The translations under genes were made by a program, and so were the position numbers. The notes beneath the pieces were generated by a model. That model did no database searches. It was not told where the DNA came from and saw nothing but the letters and a program-made list of their open reading frames with translations. Positions 60,853 to 64,000 of a DNA stretch of 64,000 nt are shown piece after piece. The stretch comes from UBA868 sp016776875. Lineage in GTDB: Bacteria > Pseudomonadota > Gammaproteobacteria > Arenicellales > UBA868. The stretch lies in the NCBI GenBank assembly GCA_051201585.1, contig CP179198.1, positions 1,736,001-1,800,000 on the forward strand, read 5' to 3'. Within the stretch, counting starts at the first letter, position 1; each line of letters begins with the position of its first letter.

Positions 60853-62058
60853 TTAATCCCATGCCGGAAAAGGATCAGGGAACGTTTGCCAATAAGTCCT
60901 GCCTTCAAGAACCTCCTCTTCAGTCAACAGGCAATCATCCAACGCTTTAACCATACCGGTCCGGTCAAGGTTTTGGCCAATAAAAACCAATTCCTGTCGC
61001 ATATCCCCAAAAGGCTCCACCCATTGTTCTTTAATAGTCGCTAAAGAATCTGCATCCCGGGGCCAGTTCTTTTCAGGCACCGCTTTCCAGAACATGCCCG
61101 CAAATCCATAACGCGCGATTCCGCCCGCCTGACTCCATTGACCCGCAAACTCAGGTCTGGTCGCCAACCAAAAATAGCCTTTCGACCGAATCAACTTGCC
61201 GAATTGTTCTGTACCGTGAAGAAAATTGTGAAACTTCTGCGGATGAAAAGGGCGACGCGCCATATAACTAAAACTGGCAATCCCATATTCTTCCGTTTCG
61301 GGAACATGCTCGCCTCGCATTTCTGTAAGCCATCCCGAGGCTTCTTGTGCTCGCTCGAAATCAAATAACCCAGTATTGAGAACTTTATCGATGTCAACTT
61401 CCCCATTTGAAATCGGGACAATACTTGCATGAGTGTTCAGGGATTTTATAATTGCTTTTAAGCGATCGACATCCCCTGTTGGAACCAAATCAGTTTTGCT
61501 GACTAAAATCAGATCTGCAAATTCAACCTGATCAACCAAAAGATCCGCAACACTTCGCTCGTCTTCTTCTCCCAGTGACTCTTTCGTGTCTTTAAGAAAT
61601 TTGGCTTCGTCATAGTCTTTCAAAAAATTGACAGCATCGACTATCGTTACCATCGTATCCAAATTCGCGACATCTGAAAGAGAGGTACCGTCTTCGCCCG
61701 CAAAAGTAAACGTCTCTGCAATGGGTAGCGGTTCTGAAATTCCGGTTGACTCAATAACGAGATAATCGAATCTTTTCTCTCGAGCCAGTTTCGTCACCTC
61801 TTCGAGAAGATCTTCACGAAGCGTGCAGCAAATACAGCCGTTGCTCATTTCGACAAGCTTCTCTTCACTCCGGTTTAGGGAGACCTGAGACTGGACGATG
61901 GCCGAGTCAATATTGATCTCGCTCATATCGTTCACAATCACGGCAACTTTTTTCCCGTCCCGATTGTTCAAAATGTGGCTTAGGACCGTTGTTTTTCCCG
62001 CGCCTAAAAATCCCGACAGTACAGTCACGGGTAGTTTTTCGTCGATTGCTGCGCCCAA
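60853..62058 (-). CDS. zigA: COG0523 GTPase, ZigA-type zinc metallochaperone
   Basis: 401 residues. G1 loop SGFLGAGKTTVL, the metal-binding CXCC motif in MSNGCICCTLREDLLEEV, G3/G4 regions ESTGISEP and LVSKTDLVP, and a C-terminal CobW_C domain with RPFHPQKFHNFL. It moves zinc to client enzymes under zinc starvation. A perfect palindromic Zur box lies 25 bp before the start, and DUF1826 follows with overlap. Confidence 0.9.
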   Translation of the reverse strand: MGAAIDEKLPVTVLSGFLGAGKTTVLSHILNNRDGKKVAVIVNDMSEINIDSAIVQSQVSLNRSEEKLVEMSNGCICCTLREDLLEEVTKLAREKRFDYLVIESTGISEPLPIAETFTFAGEDGTSLSDVANLDTMVTIVDAVNFLKDYDEAKFLKDTKESLGEEDERSVADLLVDQVEFADLILVSKTDLVPTGDVDRLKAIIKSLNTHASIVPISNGEVDIDKVLNTGLFDFERAQEASGWLTEMRGEHVPETEEYGIASFSYMARRPFHPQKFHNFLHGTEQFGKLIRSKGYFWLATRPEFAGQWSQAGGIARYGFAGMFWKAVPEKNWPRDADSLATIKEQWVEPFGDMRQELVFIGQNLDRTGMVKALDDCLLTEEEVLEGRTYWQTFPDPFPAWD

Positions 62059-62082
62059 TTCTGATTTCCGAGTCTTGATATA

Positions 62083-62099
62083 ATGTTATAATATAACAT
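62083..62099. promoter_or_regulatory. Zur operator
   Basis: ATGTTATAATATAACAT is a perfect 7-bp inverted repeat around AAT, equal to the core of the gammaproteobacterial Zur consensus. It lies 25 bp upstream of the COG0523 GTPase gene and would repress it when zinc is ample. Confidence 0.85.
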
Positions 62100-62193
62100 A
62101 AATATTTGGCGAGCTTCTTTGATTTTCTGCTTTGCGGGATTAGCCAACTCGATGCAAGTTTTTAAAAAACGTGGTGACGGGTCTGGAAAAAAA

Positions 62194-62219
62194 AGCGGCT
62201 CCAAAGAGCCGCTTTTTTT
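62194..62219. terminator. Rho-independent terminator
   Basis: AGCGGCTC (62194-62201) pairs with GAGCCGCT (62206-62213), flanked by A8 on the left and T7 on the right, so it works on both strands. It most likely ends the minus-strand gene at 62373. Confidence 0.85.
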
Positions 62220-62372
62220 GTTCCCGAATTAGCACTCCAGAATCAAACGCCAATCCGGCTATCCAAAGAGCGAGAAAAACGCAGTCCGCATAAAGAGTAC
62301 CTGGTCTGAAAAAACGAACCACGCCCGACTGCCGACTGCCATCTCGAACCATTCTGCTTTTTTTACGATGAC

Positions 62373-62687
62373 CTAGTTCTTAATAAAGGCGTCTGGATAG
62401 TTGGTAAAGTAATCATCTGAAATGGGCGTCATTACGTTACTCTCGATCACCGCCCCCGCTTCCCTGCGCATTTCAGTAAGTTCTTCATCATCTCGAAACG
62501 CTTGAATCGCTTCCATGCTGGGAAACATCATAATGACATGTAGTTGATCCGGATTTTCTTTCTCGGTCCCAGCGAAGAGAAACTTGATCCCATGCTCCTC
62601 TAATTTTCCATCCTGCTGGTAGACCATCTTTTGCCACGTATCGAATCCCTTTGTTATTGTGATCTGACCTTTTACGATTATTGCCAT
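62373..62687 (-). CDS. Small ferredoxin-fold protein (DUF3764-like)
   Basis: 104 residues: IVKGQITITKGFDTWQKMV, then IKFLFAGTEKENPDQLHVIM and MFPSMEAIQAFRDDEELTEM. The strand-helix-strand layout is like dimeric alpha/beta-barrel proteins of the DUF3764 kind. No catalytic residue can be named. The terminator at 62194 lies downstream. Confidence 0.6.
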   Translation of the reverse strand: MAIIVKGQITITKGFDTWQKMVYQQDGKLEEHGIKFLFAGTEKENPDQLHVIMMFPSMEAIQAFRDDEELTEMRREAGAVIESNVMTPISDDYFTNYPDAFIKN

Positions 62688-62833
62688 TATTTTCCCTTTA
62701 TTTGTTTAAACTTATCTAAACGATACGGTTAACACCCAAAAAAATCTAATCAAAGTTTAAGTGTTTCTTCCTCGCTGGCGCCTTATTATCAACCCCAATT
62801 CAAAATCATTCAGGCACTCGAAGCACTTTTTAT

Positions 62834-63115
62834 CTACGGATTGCGCCGAATGACATTGTGGACTTCGACCACATCTGGCTGACCAGGGTCCATCCCCATG
62901 TCAGCCAACACGGGCTGAAGGCGAGCTCCAAAAGCCTCGAATTCTTCCTGCGAATCAAAAAGTAAAGAAACTTTCATTTGGTCTCCTGACCCAAAGCAGA
63001 CTTCAAGCTCAAGTCCGAGGGCCGAGTGAATACCCTCTTCGTACAGTCGGACGACTATTGCATCATATTGCTCTGCCGTCATGGATGGTGGCGCAAATCT
63101 AGCTAACAAACTCAT
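62834..63115 (-). CDS. Small ABM-fold-like hypothetical protein
   Basis: 93 residues: MTAEQYDAIVVRLYEEGIHS, LELEVCFGSGDQMKVSLLFD, SQEEFEAFGARLQPVLADMG. It looks like a dimeric alpha/beta-barrel protein, similar in plan to the 62373 neighbour 147 bp downstream. The function is unknown. Confidence 0.6.
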   Translation of the reverse strand: MSLLARFAPPSMTAEQYDAIVVRLYEEGIHSALGLELEVCFGSGDQMKVSLLFDSQEEFEAFGARLQPVLADMGMDPGQPDVVEVHNVIRRNP

Positions 63116-63463
63116 TTGAAAACTCCTTGAGGTTTTTAAAACGATTTTTTCTCGGTTAGTGAATATCTTTATCCAAAAAATTTAATAAAATCAACTAACA
63201 CAAATCATATGATTTGAGCTGTACCTCACTGCCCGAATAAATCCCCGTGTAACGTCTGACGAGGAATCAGTCCCGTGATACACGACATTAATACGTTTGC
63301 ATCAAATTCAAAAAATGAAGTCGGCAGGCATGCCTTTACCTACGTCTTTTGAAATTGTATTTAGAAATTAGACGACCCGATCGCATATACTCCGGTCAGA
63401 TTTTTATGAAGAACGATGACCTGCCGGCTGACATAAGCGGTCACCTGCAAAAGCGCGAACAGT
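63116..63463. other. Intergenic stretch before the ABC-F gene with dispersed repeat copy 2
   Basis: About 350 bp. The first 280 bp hold nothing recognised. From 63396 the repeat shared with 60065 begins and runs into the ABC-F start. A possible -10 TATACT lies at 63386-63391. Confidence 0.45.
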
Positions 63464-64000
63464 ATGCTGAAGATTACGGATCTATCCCTGCGCCGGGGCA
63501 CTCGCCTGTTATTGGAAAATATTGCGCTTGATGTATTCCCGGGCCAGCGGATGGGCCTGACCGGCGCGAACGGATGTGGCAAGTCCAGTCTATTTTCCGT
63601 GATTGCCGGACGTTTGGAGGCAGATCAAGGCAATGTAACGTTGCCCCGGGGCGCTCTCATTTCCGAAGTGCTACAGGAAACCCCTGAATCATCCCAAACC
63701 GCCATCGACTATGTGATCGACGGGGATAAATCCTATCGATCCCTTGAGCTCAAGATTGCTCAGGCAGAACTCAGAAACGATGGTACGGCACTCGCTACTT
63801 TGCATAACCAGATGGACGCCATCGATGGCTTTCGAGTCTCGGCCCGTGCCGGCCAATTGCTACATGGACTAGGCTTTACTGCAAAAGAACAGACCCAGAG
63901 CGTGAATACCTTTTCTGGCGGGTGGCGCATGCGTCTTAACCTCGCCACTGCTCTTATGACACGAGCCGATTTGCTGCTGCTTGATGAGCCTACCAACCAC
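63464..64000 (+). CDS. yheS: ABC-F ATPase, YheS type (N-terminal part; runs off the window)
   Basis: 179 residues to the window edge. MLKITDLSLRRGTRLLLENI, Walker A TGANGCGKSSLFSV, Q-loop EVLQETPESSQTA, YVIDGDKSYRSLE, a helical segment, the signature TFSGGWRMRLNLATALM and the start of Walker B LLLLDEPTNH. The IDGD and GWRMRLNL segments match YheS closely. ABC-F proteins act on the ribosome rather than in transport. The second ATPase domain is beyond the window. Confidence 0.88.
   Translation, partial: MLKITDLSLRRGTRLLLENIALDVFPGQRMGLTGANGCGKSSLFSVIAGRLEADQGNVTLPRGALISEVLQETPESSQTAIDYVIDGDKSYRSLELKIAQAELRNDGTALATLHNQMDAIDGFRVSARAGQLLHGLGFTAKEQTQSVNTFSGGWRMRLNLATALMTRADLLLLDEPTNH

Noticed and set aside
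62140..62352. Minus-strand frame of 70 codons downstream of the 62373 gene
   Set aside because: It reads through the strong terminator hairpin at 62194-62219, has no ribosome site and resembles no family.

Overview
The window is a bacterial chromosome segment, most likely from a marine gammaproteobacterium. The main evidence is the block recA-recX-alaS-lysC-csrA-tRNA-Ser-tRNA-Arg, the pairs rpmB/rpmG and coaBC/dut, a sucA-sucB-lpdA operon, a Zur-type operator in front of a COG0523 GTPase gene, and protein sequences of gammaproteobacterial type. The species cannot be named from sequence alone.

Layout. 0.1-9.3 kb: a 2-hydroxyacid dehydrogenase, divergent from two ABC importers in tandem (one spermidine/putrescine-type, one polar-amino-acid-type), each with a terminator hairpin just after its binding-protein gene. 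9.6-18 kb: dapE, a Do-type periplasmic protease with a two-component system, a GST, infA, rpmG, rpmB, coaBC and dut. 18-27.4 kb: the 2-oxoglutarate dehydrogenase operon, a FetB-like permease, an EamA exporter, a DsbA-fold isomerase and a fatty acid desaturase. 27.5-38.9 kb: tRNA genes, csrA, lysC, alaS, recX, recA, pncC, an aldehyde dehydrogenase, gltX and tRNA-Val(CAC). Three genes in the first 10.2 kb (an ABC binding protein, an ABC ATPase and dapE) are each broken by a single-base indel while otherwise intact. This looks more like consensus error than decay.

38.8-56 kb is a mobile, mosaic region beside tRNA-Val(CAC). A 53-bp copy of the tRNA 3' part recurs at 49.87 kb, and a decayed piece of it at 52.84 kb. 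This gives two tandem integrated elements, each with its own tyrosine recombinase at the left end. The cargo includes a candidate defence operon (DGQHR protein, small HNH protein, EVE-HNH endonuclease, coiled-coil protein), a secreted MORN-repeat/trypsin-like protease, and two pentapeptide-repeat lipoproteins.

The most unusual feature is a family of six copies (five intact, one truncated) of a Nif11-like leader peptide. The roughly 79-residue leader is strongly conserved and ends in a double-glycine motif (LISGG). The tail after it is only 6-8 residues, is variable, and ends in Cys in five of six copies. Each copy lies against a fragment of the 3' end of the same integrase gene, in convergent orientation; only one copy is next to the full gene. 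Two copies share a promoter with a CRP-like box. No maturation enzyme or exporter is visible in the window. This looks like a dispersed precursor-peptide cassette family spread by, or at, an integrase tail.

56-64 kb: a GST, a formylglycine-type sulfatase, a Zur-boxed COG0523 GTPase with DUF1826 partner, two small ferredoxin-fold-like proteins and the start of a YheS-type ABC-F ATPase that runs off the window.
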